DNA from: Ceratobasidium sp. AG-K
Lineage: Eukaryota > Basidiomycota > Agaricomycetes > Cantharellales > Ceratobasidiaceae
NCBI GenBank assembly: GCA_037039685.1
Contig: JAWNGF010000001.1
Span: 7,626,001 to 7,690,000, forward strand
DNA length: 64,000 nt
Direction: 5' to 3'
This document shows, one piece after another, positions 52,748 to 63,963 of this stretch. Position 1 is the stretch's first letter; each line of letters opens with the position of its first letter. Made by a program: the position numbers and the translations under genes. Under the pieces are notes generated by a model. It worked only from the letters and a program-made list of their open reading frames with translations, did not search any database and had not been told where the DNA came from.

Positions 52748-53163
52748 TGTCATGAGCTGACTAAGCTCAGACATTTTATTCTGATTTTATATCTTTTTTC
52801 CAAACACTTTCCTTTTTTGGTACAAATGTCCTCTGGCACTTAACTTGTATCATGTGACGTATTTGTCTTTTCATTTGATATTGGTGATTGCTTCCGGAAC
52901 TTCCAGAATGTTGAGTCATACCTCTTATCTTGCTTATCATTGGTTGTACTCGGTTTTCTCACACTGATAGATAGTGACGTGGCACTGATCCCTCATGTAT
53001 ATAAACCCAGAGGTCAAGCCGGTTAACGACAAGGCTTGACCTCCTCTCCACTAGGACTTGTCCAATCAAATCCTCTTTACTATCACTATTCCTTGGGTTC
53101 TAAGACTTGTCTAAGTCAAACCCCTTAACCTTTAAAGACACCTAATTGATCCAAGTTGGGACA
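52748..53163 (+). repeat. A2 5' LTR
   Basis: 416 bp, TGTCATGAG..TTGGGACA. Compared with the A LTRs it shows many CG to TG/CA changes (for example TCGAG to TTGAG, CTCGC to CTTGC). TATA box, 12-bp hairpin (53010-53021 / 53033-53044) and self-priming word (53031-53042) are kept; the PBS at 53166-53177 is AGGTCAAGCCTT. Confidence 0.9.
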
Positions 53164-53464
53164 TTAGGTCAAGCCTTTCTAGCATTGGCCTTAAGCCCCT
53201 GCTCTTCCACCAAGTAGATAGAACGTACACGGGAAAATGGGCATAGTACAACGGACAAAGAGCTATACTTGCTATAGACCAGTAGTCCCACGTTGCTATA
53301 CGCTGTCAGTGAACCCAATTGTTATCCTCTTTTGGGTCATAGCGGCTTTAGTCAGCTAAATACACCCTTAATCTGTTCTACACTGTTGCTATCACGCCCA
53401 CCCAAGGCTGCTGATGACTGATAAGATCAGATACAGAGTATATAAAGCAAAAGCTTAGCGTTCA

Positions 53465-53919
53465 TGTCGTGAGCTAGCTCACTCCATTGGACTCGACTGT
53501 TGTCTTGCCCACCTGTTCCCTTCCTTCTCGTTGTGTTCCGTTTCCGTTTGCCGCGTTGCCACCTTCTTGTGGTTATTCTGTTACATTGTGTAACACGGCT
53601 GTGCTTTGTACGAGTCATGTCTGTTCATACAGCATGACTCACATGGACACTCCTGACTGGTAGACTGTATGACTCATGTGGCTGCGCCTTGTATGACTCG
53701 GCCACTTCTCGAATATATATAGAGGACCGACAAGCCTGGTAACCCCAGCTTGTTTTGTCTCGTCAAAACATCCCCTTTGAGTGACACTTTGAACCACCCC
53801 TACCCTCAAGAGCTTACAGACGCTTAAGTGCGTTGCGGTTCAAGAGGTCACTAAGGTCTTAGTGCCGTCCACTCTCCATCGCGGCTTGTCTTGTAGTTAC
53901 CAAGAAGAAGCTTACGACA
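53465..53919 (+). repeat. Chromovirus B 5' LTR
   Basis: 455 bp, TGTCGTGAGCTAGC..CTTACGACA. TATA-like TATATATA from 53714; R-region word AGCTTGTTTTGT at 53747-53758. Confidence 0.94.
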
Positions 53920-53933
53920 TTACAAAACAAGCT
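53747..53933 (+). promoter_or_regulatory. Self-priming pair of chromovirus B
   Basis: AGCTTGTTTTGT (53747-53758), 33 bp after the TATA-like box, is the exact complement of ACAAAACAAGCT (53922-53933), which starts 2 nt after the LTR. Same geometry as in chromovirus A but with an unrelated sequence, so the pairing rather than the sequence is conserved. Present also in the truncated copy (13180-13191 with 13355-13366). Confidence 0.8.
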
Positions 53934-53948
53934 TAACAACATACAAGC

Positions 53949-55949
53949 ATGTCTATTCAAGAAGATGGAGGGTCACGCCCCTCATCCACTATATCAACGA
54001 GAAGAGGACCCAGTTGGGCAGCAAGGCCCACAGGATCATTAAACGAACAAGACCTCGCACAAACTCAAGCAGGAGGCCCTGCCCGATCACGCTCCCAGAG
54101 CCAATCTTCAATGCCGGGAGCTTTCGGCACCTCTGACATGACAATTGTACAAGAGGAAGAACCCACCATCACAAGTAGAGAACCAGGAGATCTCACAAAT
54201 GACCCCACTCCAGCTGTGATTCGCATTTCAACTGGAAGTCCAGGGCCATCACGTCCCTTGTGGCCACTAGGGACTAGGAGGCAGTTTGTTTCTCCCCAGC
54301 CAGAAGCTCATGGGGGCGTGTCACTTGTTCCCATTAGACCTCCTCCTACACCACACATTCCCGATGTCCCTACAGTCCCTCAAATTGGAGGAACCATCAC
54401 CAACGCAGGACCTATCCCTATGGCTTCCCAGCCAGTCACACCAGCGATTCCAGCGCCACCTTATGTCCCACAGGGTTACTCCGGGCAATCGGCCTCGGTA
54501 CCACAAGGCGCCGATGATCCAGGAAGCTCAAGCTCAAGTTCCAGCTCTAGCAACAGGACTGTAATCAGTAATTTAGACAACCTGGACGACCTCCTAGAAG
54601 GAAGACACAACGCCACCCTTAGGGTTATAGACGGAATGAGAGTCACTATAGATCGAAGGCTTAGCGGCCTAGAACAAGCCACACAGGTCCTAGCAAACAA
54701 CCAGCAAATCTTTAACAACTCCATCAACACCCTACAAGGCACCTTAACAGACATCCTGAATTCGGCAAGAAATGGCGAACATAATTCCTTTCTAGTCGGA
54801 CAAGACGTAACCCGCCTGCGAAATGAGGTTGCCAACACTCAAGGACTAGTAAATAATGTACGCGAAGAACTCAATACTACCAGACAAGGACAACTCGAGT
54901 GGAACGAGGCAGTAACTCAAGGACTAGAAACCTTACGACAGGAAGGAACCTCCTTCACTACCAAAATCACGGAAGTTCAAGAAGCTATCAACAATATGCG
55001 AGAGGAAATGGATGAAACTTCCCTGCACGGGATCCCGTCCAGGTGATCAAATTCTCCACCACATCCAGACGCGGAATCTACCAGGATCGATGAATTAGAA
55101 TTAAGAATCCAACGACTGACCGAGAACCCGAACATTGGTAGCAGTTCACGTTGTCCCAAGGTGACTCGCCCAGAAGCCTTCGATGGAAAGAAAGGAGAAG
55201 GTGCCGAAATGTTCATCACACAAATGGAGAGCTACTTTGTACGTCTAGGCAATCAATACACTTCCAGCGAAGAAAGGATCCGCGAAGCTCTAGCAAACTT
55301 CAAATCCGAGAACAAGGCAGCCACTCACTGGGCACAAGTACGCTTACGATTGCTTAACCAAGGAGGAAACAACCAAAATCTCGCCTCATGGGAAAGTTTC
55401 AAAGCACACTTCATGGAGCAGTTCAGCGACCCTAACAAAAAAGCCAAAGCCAAAGCGGAGATCCGAAAATGCAAACAGACCAACTTGGTAGCAAACTACG
55501 CTTCGGAATTCCGATACCTTCTGGTAGACGTAAACTGGGGACAGGAAGCTCTGATCAACCAATTCAAGGAAGGATTGAAGTCTGAAGTCAAAACCGAACT
55601 AGCTCGTTTCGAACTAACCCTGATCAATGAAGATGGGACAGAACGAGAACTTTCCCTTGACAGGTGGATTTCAATCACAATCTCGATTGACCAGAAATTG
55701 CAACAAATCAAGACCTCTACAGGGAAGAAAGTACCCCAACCAACCGCTAGCGGACAATCCTCTACAAAACGGCTACCCGACGAGGTATACAAAGCAAGGA
55801 TAGCAAGCAACCGCTGCTTGAAGTGCGGACAGGAAGGACACCGTTCATTCAAATGCCCGTCCAAGGAATGGATAACGACGGAACCTAGCGTTAAAGGAAG
55901 GGAGGCAACAATTATGGAAGACTCGGGAAAAGACGGGGTCTCCCTCTAA
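53949..55949 (+). pseudogene. Chromovirus B Gag with one nonsense codon
   Basis: ATG 53949 to TAA 55947-55949, interrupted only by TGA at 55043-55045. The truncated copy has CGA there, so a single C to T in a CpG explains it. Pro/Ser-rich N-terminus, coiled-coil middle, capsid-like TRPEAFDGKKGEGAEMFITQM..ALANFKSENKAATHWA, and zinc knuckle CLKCGQEGHRSFKC near 55815-55857. Codon-for-codon similar to the gag at 13375. Confidence 0.85.
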
Positions 55950-55966
55950 CTGTGTGTGGAGAGACC
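55925..55966 (+). promoter_or_regulatory. Gag-pol -1 frameshift signal of chromovirus B
   Basis: Slippery heptamer G-GGA-AAA at 55925-55931 in the gag frame, spacer 5 nt, stem GGTCTC (55937-55942) / GAGACC (55961-55966), extendable by two G-C pairs across a bulged A. The gag stop lies in the loop region. The -1 frame runs open into pol (RRGLPLTVCGETKKPATET). Confidence 0.72.
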
Positions 55967-58900
55967 AAAAAACCGGCAACGGAAACAATGTACTTTAGAG
56001 CAACAAATGAGTCAACCATTGTTTACGCAAACGTTGCCGGAATCACAGAACTTATCCCAACCCTCATCGATTCTGGAGCATCAAGGAACTTCTTGGACAT
56101 CTCTTGGGCTCGATCCAACAATATCCCACTCATGGAACTTTCCACTCCGAGAAAAGTAATCGGTATCCAGGGGAAGGAACTCTCTCACCAAATACGCTTC
56201 AAAGCTAAGCTGGAACTGGACGTGGAGGGAAGAACCTTCAAACAAATCTTCTTTGCTATGCCTACTGGGGAAACTAAACTTATCCTAGGACTGGAATGGT
56301 TAGAAGAAGCAAACCCGGTCATCGATTGGAAAACAAAGCACATATCATGGCGGCCAGAACCCATCCAAGCAAGAACGGCCTCAATAGACGACCTACCCGA
56401 AGAATTCAAGGAATTTGCCAATGTCTTCAGTGAAGAGAAATTCAGAAGAATCCCAGATCATTGACCATATGACTGCGCCATCGATTTCAAGGAAGGAGCT
56501 GAACTTCCAAAACCGGCCAGACCAATCCCACTCTCTCCGGCAGAATCAATTGCACTAAGAGAATACCTGGATGAAGAAATTGCAGCGGGGAAGATCCGAC
56601 CAAGCAAATCACCCATTGCATCACCTTGTTTCTTTGTTAAAAAACCGATCGATCCAAAAAATCCAGGAGCAGTTCGCCAGTTACGACTTGTTCAAGACCT
56701 CAGAGGAGTAAACGCCATTACAAAGGACGACAGATTCCCAATGCCCCTAATGGAAGACCTCCTGGATAAAATCAAGGACGCAAAAATTTTCTCCAAGATC
56801 GATCTGCGCATGGGTTTCAACAATATCAGAATTAGAGAAGGCGACGAATGGAAGACAGCTTTCAGAACAAAAGAAGGACTCTTCGAATACGTCGTCATGC
56901 CTTTTGGACTAAAAAACGCGCCCGCCATTTTCCAAAGATATATGAACCACATTTTCCATGATCTTATTGATGTATGTGTCATTGTTTACATTGACGACAT
57001 CCTAGTCTTCTCCAAGGACAGAAGCCAACATACCGTGGATGTCAGAAGAGTACTAAAGATCTTACTGGAGGAAAATCTTTTCGCAAAACTTCCAAAATGC
57101 GAATTCTTTGTCACCAAATTGACGTATACTGGACTTGGAATCAGCGATTCGGGCATCTCGATGGAAGAAGAAAAGGTCAAGGCAATAAAGGAGTGGAAGG
57201 AACCAAAAACAGTCAAACAGGTCCAAGCATTCCTAGGATTCGCAAATTTCTACCGAAGATTCGTACCGAATTTCAGCCGATTAGCAAAACCCCTGACAAC
57301 CTTAACAAGAAAGGAGAACAAATGGGAATGGGGAAACGATCAGCAGGAAGCATTTGAAGCCCTAAAAGCGGAAATCAGCAAGGAACCCACTCTACGCCAT
57401 CCAAACCCTGACAAACCTTTCTTCCTGGAAACAGATGCAAGTGGAGTAGCAATGGGAGCAATCCTGTCGCAAAGGCAAGATGATGGCTACCTACACCCTA
57501 TTGCTTTTCTTTCAAAATCTTTCAACGAGGCTCAGCTCAACTACGACGTCCACGATAAGGAACTTATGGCAATTGTAGAATCTTTAACACATTGGAGGCT
57601 ATACCTCGAAGGGACAAAAGACCCTATCACCATCTACACCGATCATAGGAATCTACAGTTCTGGAAGGAAGCAAGAACTTTCAACCGTCGACATGCAAGA
57701 TGGCACCAATTGCTGGCTTCCTATAACTTTGACATCATATACCGCCCTGGAATCCTGTCGTCCAAACCGGACCTATTGTCTAGGCGATCAGACCATGAAG
57801 ATACCCCCACGCCTGAACAAGTTATGATATCTGTCGAAAGGTTCAAGGGGTTTGTGGGACAAGTAGACACGGACATCATAGAGACAATCAAGGAGGCACA
57901 GGAAACAGACGAAGGGTTGGCACAAATCAAACAAATCTGCAAGTTGAGGGAAACGTTACCAAAAACCCTACAACACAGTGCTAAGGATTACGATTTCAAA
58001 GAGGGACTCTTGTGGTTCAAAGGAAGGATTTACGTGCCAGAAGATAAAGAAGCCAGACTGGCCATCATGCGAGTTCACCACGACTCAAAAATCGCGGGAC
58101 ATCAAGGACAAGCTAGAACGCTGGAACTAATATCAAGAAGATACTTCTGGCCGGGAATGAAGCAAAGCGTAAACAGATACGTGGAATCCTGTGAAACCTG
58201 CCAACGGACAAAGGGATCAAAATCGATAGTTCCGGTCAAGCCTCTGGAAATTCCAAAAGGACCGTGGGAAGACATAGCGTTCGACTTCGTAGTGAAATTA
58301 CCAAAATCCAGAGGATCGGATAGCATCTTAGTAGTGGTGGACCGACTCTCAAGAATGGCTCACTTCATACCCTGCAAAGAATCTCACACAGCAAGCGACC
58401 TTGCAAATCTTTTCGTCACAAATGTTTGGAAACTGCACGGTTTTCCAAAGAGCACAATCTCAGACCAAGGAACTACTTTCAATTCCAAACTTATGAAAGC
58501 CATTTATGAGAAAATTGGAACGAGCCCAGGTTTCAGTACGGCCTACCACCCCCAAACAGATGGAATAACGGAGAGAATCAATCAATGGATGGAAGGCTGG
58601 CTACGATCGTTTGTCAACTACCAACAGGATGATTGGGCGGACTTATTACCGATTGCGGAATTCAGCTATAATCTACAGAAACACCGCGTAACAGGAAGTT
58701 CCCCTTTTGAAATTGTCTATGGGAGGGAACCACTGTGGAACATCTCAGCAGTAGAATCTGCGGTTCCGGAAGCAAACAACATCACAGAAAAATGGCGTAA
58801 AATCCACGACGAAGCAATCGCGTCAATGGAAACCCAGAAGCTCCCAGAAGAAGAGCCAAGAAACGAGTACCAAGAAGGAGATCTAGTATGGCTGCTGGGA

Positions 58901-59866
58901 AAGAACATTCAAACAAAAAGGCCATCAAAGAAACTGGATAACAAAAAGCACGGGCCATTTGTTGTAAAGCAAAAAATAGGGTCACACGCTTATGAGCTCG
59001 ATGTGCCGGCAACAATGAGGGTACACCCTGTTTTTCACATCGATTTGCTCAGCCCTTACAAGGAAGACACAGAATTCAGCCGAAACCAACCCCGACCACC
59101 GCCAATCATAACAGAAGAAGGAGAAGAAGAATACGAAGTAGAGAAGATTTTGGACTGGAAGGAGACAAAGGACAGTCTTTTTTACAGGGTCAGATGGAAG
59201 GGTTATGGAAGTGAAGAAGACACAGAACAAAGGGCGGAAGATTTTGGTCACCTTTCAAAGATCATCAAAGACCTTCTACGCCGGCACCCCGAAGCTCCCA
59301 CGCCATCTAACTACGCTCCAGGGAAGATAAAAGGCAGAAGGGGTGAAACGGGTAGTGTCACTTGCAAAACTTGCTACTATTCCAAGAAACACCTCCAACT
59401 CTACGCTTTAAACCTTTTTTGCCCTCTACAATGCCTGCTGTCACCCGCTCCACCATTGCCAACAACCTCACCCGCGTCCTCGAAGGACCTGCCTTTGCCA
59501 CGGCAAGGATCCTTGACTCCGGAGCCGCCCTCTACGTCTTCAAGAGGTCACAACAAGGCTCGGGAAGAATGCACTTCAGGGCCTCGGACGACATCCTCCA
59601 CTCAGACCTGGGAGAATTCCAGTGGGTCGGGAAAAAATGGCCGACACGCATGCAGCTCCTACGGAAGGACATATTTGTCTGCCGAGGGTGCGCAGCATTC
59701 CAGGTCTCGGAGGTCGTTCTCCTCTCCACCCACATGCTCGGGGTGGTCGAATGGGGACAAGAAGGAGCGTACTCGAGCGAGTGGGTGCCAGGTTACGACG
59801 GAAGGCAGCCAACGCTCCGACCTAGATGGAACAATGCCTGGGACGCCAACTACGAGAAGGACCTGA
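55932..59866 (+). pseudogene. Chromovirus B Pol (PR-RT-RNase H-INT-chromodomain) with one nonsense codon
   Basis: Protease LIDSGASRNFLD. TGA at 56462-56464 (RRIPDH-stop-PYDCAIDF) is again consistent with CGA to TGA. RT: LRLVQDLRGVN, FSKIDLRMGFNNIRI, MPFGLKNAPAIFQ and YIDDILVFSK (near 57000). RNase H FFLETDASGVAMGAIL, DKELMAI and TDHRNLQFW. Integrase HH-CC (VESCETCQRTK), VVDRLSRMAHFIPC, SDQGTTFNSK and TERINQW. Chromodomain EEYEVEKILDWKETKDSLFYRVRWKGYGSEEDT (about 59130-59230). After about 59340 the frame stays open to 59866, but its sequence overlaps the 3' ORF in another frame and looks non-native, so the protein end is uncertain. Confidence 0.88.
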
Positions 59867-60195
59867 GCGACTGGAGGATGGAGAGGGGCCGCTACCAGAA
59901 GGAGAAGATTGACTGGGAGCCCTACTGGTGGAAGAAGGAGGAGACTGACGTGTCGGCATGGAAGGAGGCAGAGCCCGATGTTCGACAATGGGACAAGGAG
60001 TTCGTGGAGGCTCAGGAAAGGGTTTTGGACTGGTCCAAGGCCGACTGGACAAGGGAGGAGACATGGGAAGAATGGGAGAAGTTCTCGGACGAACCAGGGA
60101 ACACCGTGTTCAATCCCATCGACCTGACCCTGGAGGAAGATGAAGGGCTTGAGGAGTTTATGCTGAAGAAAGGGAAGGACTGCGCGGTGCAGTAA
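59431..60195 (+). CDS. Chromovirus B accessory ORF3 (acidic, Trp-rich)
   Basis: 254 codons from ATG 59431 (MPAVTRSTIANNLTRVLEGP) to TAA just before the polypurine tract; the frame is open upstream to 59362. Residues 20-120 may fold (FKRSQQGSGRMHFRASDDIL.., VCRGCAAFQVSEVVLLSTHML). The rest is a charged W-rich repeat region: DWRMERGR.., DWEPYWWKKEE.., DVSAWKEAEPDVRQW, DWSKADWTREETWEEW. No transmembrane segment, so not a typical envelope protein. Chromovirus A has nothing in this position. Function unknown. Confidence 0.6.
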   Translation: MPAVTRSTIANNLTRVLEGPAFATARILDSGAALYVFKRSQQGSGRMHFRASDDILHSDLGEFQWVGKKWPTRMQLLRKDIFVCRGCAAFQVSEVVLLSTHMLGVVEWGQEGAYSSEWVPGYDGRQPTLRPRWNNAWDANYEKDLSDWRMERGRYQKEKIDWEPYWWKKEETDVSAWKEAEPDVRQWDKEFVEAQERVLDWSKADWTREETWEEWEKFSDEPGNTVFNPIDLTLEEDEGLEEFMLKKGKDCAVQ

Positions 60196-60236
60196 GTCCA
60201 TTCAGGTCCCCCAAATGGACTCATAGGGGGGAGTAA

Positions 60237-60691
60237 TGTCGTGAGCTAGCTCACTCCATTGGACTCGACTGTTGTCTCGCCCACCTGTTCCCTTCCTTCT
60301 CGTTGTGTTCCGTTTCCGTTTGCCGCGTTGCCACCTTCTTGTGGTTATTCTGTTACATTGTGTAACACGGCTGTGCTTTGTACGAGTCATGTCTGTTCAT
60401 ACAGCATGACTCACATGGACACTCCTGACTGGTAGACTGTATGACTCATGTGGCTGCGCCTTGTATGACTCGGCCACTTCTCGAATATATATAGAGGACC
60501 GACAAGCCTGGTAACCCCAGCTTGTTTTGTCTCGTCAAAACATCCCCTTTGAGTGACACTTTGAACCACCCCTACCCTCAAGAGCTTACAGACGCTTAAG
60601 TGCGTTGCGGTTCAAGAGGTCACTAAGGTCTTAGTGCCATCCACTCTCCATCGCGGCTTGTCTCGTAGTTACCAAGAAGAAGCTTACGACA
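60237..60691 (+). repeat. Chromovirus B 3' LTR
   Basis: 455 bp, near-identical to the 5' LTR. Visible differences are T/C in GTTGTCTYGCCC, A/G in TAGTGCCRTCC and T/C in TTGTCTYGTAG. Confidence 0.94.
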
Positions 60692-60965
60692 GTTCAGCAC
60701 CCTTCACATCCCAATCAACATCTTGAGGAAGCCAGATCCTCTCAAGCCAACCTGGAAAGTGGTCAGAGCACCACCCAAGTTAACACTCATATCCATCAAG
60801 AATCCCATCAATCCATTGTTTCCATCAGTACGCACTAAAAAGGATTAATTAGTAACTGACTAATTAACCTTAAAAGTGTTCCCTGCATTCTTTAGCCTCT
60901 GCAAAGCAGTCTTTAGACTAAAAGACTTTGTACTTGATCTAGACACCAAAGTCGACAAGCTAAAC

Positions 60966-61423
60966 TGTTGTAAGCTTCTTCTAGGTGGCTATGAGACAAG
61001 CCGCGATGGAGAGTGGACGGCACTAAGACCTAAGCAACCTCTTGAACCGCAACACACTTAAGTGTCTGTAGGCTCTTGAGGGTAGGGGTGGTTCAAAGTG
61101 TCACTCAAAGGGGATGTTTTGACAAGACAAAACAAGCTGGGGCTGCCAGGCTTGTTGGTCCTCTATATATAGACAGAAAACAACCGAGTCATACAAGGCG
61201 CAGCCGCACAAGTCATACATAACAGCCAGTCAGGAGTGTCCATGTGAGTCATGCTGTATGAACAGACATGACTCGTACAAAGCACAGCCGCGTTACACAA
61301 TGTAACAGAAATAACCACAAGAAGGTGGCAACACGGCAAACAGAAATGAAAATGCAAAGCAGAAAGGGAACATAGGCGGGCAAGGCGACAGACAAGTCCA
61401 ATGGAGAGAGCTAGCTCACAACA
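60966..61423 (-). mobile_element. Solo LTR, chromovirus B-related, inverted orientation
   Basis: 458 bp, reads TGTTGTAAGCTTC..GAGCTAGCTCACAACA on plus (reverse of the B LTR). Perfect 5-bp duplication TAAAC (60961-60965, 61424-61428). It splits A2 leader ORF1 at ..DKLN. Confidence 0.92.
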
Positions 61424-61426
61424 TAA

Positions 61427-61953
61427 ACAGTCGAATTGAAGTACTAGAAGAAGATCAGGTCGAACAAGCAGAGGAACTAAGGGTTGAGCATACAAGAAAC
61501 AACAAAAACTACAATCAATTTGAAGCCAATTACCAAGCGCTTCACTCAAGGCTTGAATTCATTGAAATCGACATCGAGAACACAAACAAACAACAAGCCA
61601 ATCAAGACTGTGTCCAAAGCATAAACCTTGCTGACACTAACACCAAAGTTGAGCACCTACAAGAACAAATCCATGTCCTGATTGAAAACTGCGACCAACT
61701 CATTAAAATCCAAGAAAAACATACTCAAAAGGTCGAAAATCTCATCAACAACAACAAACGTCAGCAGCACACCATTGAGACCCTCAAAGACAAAATCAAG
61801 AGCAGATACTGCCCCCTCGCATCAGAAGTGCGTATTCCTATTAACCAGGATTACCGCCTTCTAAATCATCTTAACACCATCACCCCCAACCCTTTTCAGT
61901 GGGACCAAGACCTCGACTCACACAGGAACAACACAGGGAACAGCTCAGGCTAG
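61427..61953 (+). pseudogene. A2 leader ORF1 (3' part after solo LTR)
   Basis: Continues the coiled-coil ORF of chromovirus A: NSRIEVLEEDQVEQAEELRV.. to ..DLDSHRNNTGNSSG then TAG at 61951-61953. The frame is open despite many substitutions. The N-terminal part (from about 60876) is on the other side of the inverted solo LTR. Confidence 0.6.
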
Positions 61954-62150
61954 AATCCCTATCACTCTTTATTGAAGACGTTCATTGTAACTACATATAC
62001 AAACAGTACGACAAACTAGGAGTGATTAACGCATTGTTTCTGGAGGATGAAAATCTTGAATTGGTGTTTCTAAGAAGTTCACATGTCATTAAAGATAGAC
62101 GAGTTCGCAGAAGGATTTGCAATATTCTGTATGGTTTGGGCTCCCAATAA
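61899..62150 (+). CDS. A2 leader ORF2
   Basis: Counterpart of 46356-46607: GPRPRLTQEQHREQLRLESLSLFIEDVHCNYIY.. to RNILYGLGSQ-like end (CNILYGLGSQ). Same -1 overlap with ORF1. Intact length. Confidence 0.5.
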   Translation: MGPRPRLTQEQHREQLRLESLSLFIEDVHCNYIYKQYDKLGVINALFLEDENLELVFLRSSHVIKDRRVRRRICNILYGLGSQ

Positions 62151-62174
62151 ATTCACACTTCTCCCTGCTCCAAC

Positions 62175-62694
62175 ATGTCTAGAGCCCCATCACCAAGTCA
62201 AGGAGGGTTCACTCAAATATCGGAAACATCCCCACCCGATGTAGTTGCACATGCAATCAATGCTCTAATAGATGAGGTGCGAAAGATAAATGGCCACATC
62301 AATGCCTTGAATAGCATCACTACCATGCTAGAACAAGGAATTGACAACACTGTTGTGGACGTCATGGCAATCCAAAATCAAACCTCACAGATTGCACCTC
62401 TACACCAATTAATAACTGCAGTATCTCAATCACTAGCAAACCTAGGAGCAACACCCTCCAAGACTGCATCAACCACTACTCCAGGATACAAACTCAAAAT
62501 GCATCCCCCAGAAGAATTCTCTGGAGATGTAGACAAATTCAATGAGTTTAAATTGCAATGTACTTTGTACATAAACCATACATCCCTGCAAGCAACCACA
62601 GAACAAAAAATTACTTATATTATGGGGTATTGCAAAGGGCCTGCTTATGTATGGATGCAACCTGGAATTGATGTAGACACGGCGAGAAGAGGAG
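62175..62694 (+). pseudogene. A2 Gag, 5' part, cut by the 62695 element
   Basis: MSRAPSPSQGGFTQISETSPPDVVAHAINAL.. through LKMHPPEEFSGDVDKFNEFKLQC to ..GIDVDTARRG, then the insertion. Gag resumes in register at 63969 (NWLHDIDEF) and leaves the window. Confidence 0.8.
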
Positions 62695-63963
62695 TGTTAT
62701 GGTTCAGTGTAAATATATCCTAAAGTATAGAATATACTTTGTCTGTATCACAACTTTATGGAGCCAGAGGGTAAAGTAAACTTTACTAGATCTTCAGAGG
62801 GCACTAATATGCTGTTACTAACAGTATTTGTTACTAAAGACAATATATCTTTCTTAACTGTAGAGGTACACTTAAGCTACAACTGTTTGAGCAATGCTAC
62901 AAGGCAAGGTTCCCTATGAGTTGTATTTAAGATATCCCCCCTGATTGCTAGAATCAAGTTAATACTTAATATACTTCTCTAACACAAGTATCTGTAGTGC
63001 AGTGCTTAGTGCTTACTGTAGAACTCTTAAAGTTATCTCAACCTCAACTGCAACTTAATTGGAGTTAAACTCAACAATTAAGGAGTGTTATTGGGAGAAC
63101 TGCTTTAGGTCTTAGAATAAGCTGTAAAGCTGTCACACAAGTGATAAACTTGGTAAAGATGTATTGAAAGTAAATTGAGAGGTGTCCTTTGGAGGCTCTC
63201 AGAGGCCAGTTTATATACCTTAGAGTGCACAGGTATGAATACTCAAGTGCACATATTCTAACTAGAATTTCCAGGCCACTAGGTAGTGTGGAGTAGCCTA
63301 AGAATAGCTCTGTAGCTATAGTTAGATCATGCAGTGCTGCTCAAAGTGCATATTAAAGGTACAAACTCCATACATAGTGTGGCTATGCATGTGGCCGTTC
63401 TGCAAGAGCTTTCCAGAACACGGAAACTACAGAATAGAGACTATCTACAAAAATAGAGCAAGGCAGTGCGACTCCAACGCAAGTCTGATCGTGGAATTCC
63501 ATGCAGTAGTTGTGGAGATATGCTGTGTTCAAAGTGTGGATCATGTGGCTATCGATATTTGAACACTGATAAGAGAATATCTCCGAAGCCGCTGTACGGA
63601 AATACCTGAAACTCCGCCGATACATGTGCGAGGCTGTGCGTTAGTGAGCGCAGAAGAAATCAAATCGATCGGTTCGGCAAGTCGGACGATATACCAGAAA
63701 TACTTGTATTTCACGAAGGTACAAATTGATTAAACTTAAACAATTTGTAACTTAATGAATTCCGAGTCGTTCAAGTTGCTGAAGGTCACGACTGATAGAG
63801 AAACATCAGAAGTATCGATTCGCATTTTCGTATATACAATGCAAGTCGAAACACATTCGTTACCGGCGATACAAAACAAGACATATTTTGTACATTTTCC
63901 GATCCTTGGGTATAGTGAGTTTAGACTAAGTATAGATACCAATGGAAGTCAGTATCCATAACA
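62695..63963. mobile_element. 1269-bp non-coding element with TGTTATGG/CCATAACA ends
   Basis: Inserted in A2 gag with a perfect 5-bp duplication AGGAG (62690-62694, 63964-63968). Ends are an 8-bp perfect inverted pair beginning TG and ending CA, which with a 5-bp duplication fits a solo LTR of another retrotransposon. The left ~650 bp is AT-rich with GTTTATATACC (about 63216); the right part is less AT-rich. No protein domain recognised. Confidence 0.8.

Larger units (their letters stand above)
53465..60691 (+). mobile_element. Chromovirus B (Ty3/Gypsy), full-length, inside A2
   Basis: 455-bp LTRs at 53465-53919 and 60237-60691 with about three differences by eye. The 5-bp target duplication GTTCA (53460-53464 and 60692-60696) is perfect, and the joined flanks restore the A leader sequence. 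It carries gag, a -1 frameshift signal, pol with chromodomain, an extra 3' ORF, and a polypurine tract (AGGGGGGAG, about 60225-60233). Two premature TGA codons make it non-autonomous as written. Confidence 0.95.

Noticed and set aside
56741..59866. Taking the whole open pol frame to 59866 as protein
   Set aside because: After the chromodomain the sequence turns Ser/Pro/Arg-rich and mirrors ORF3 codons in another frame, so the extension is probably fortuitous.
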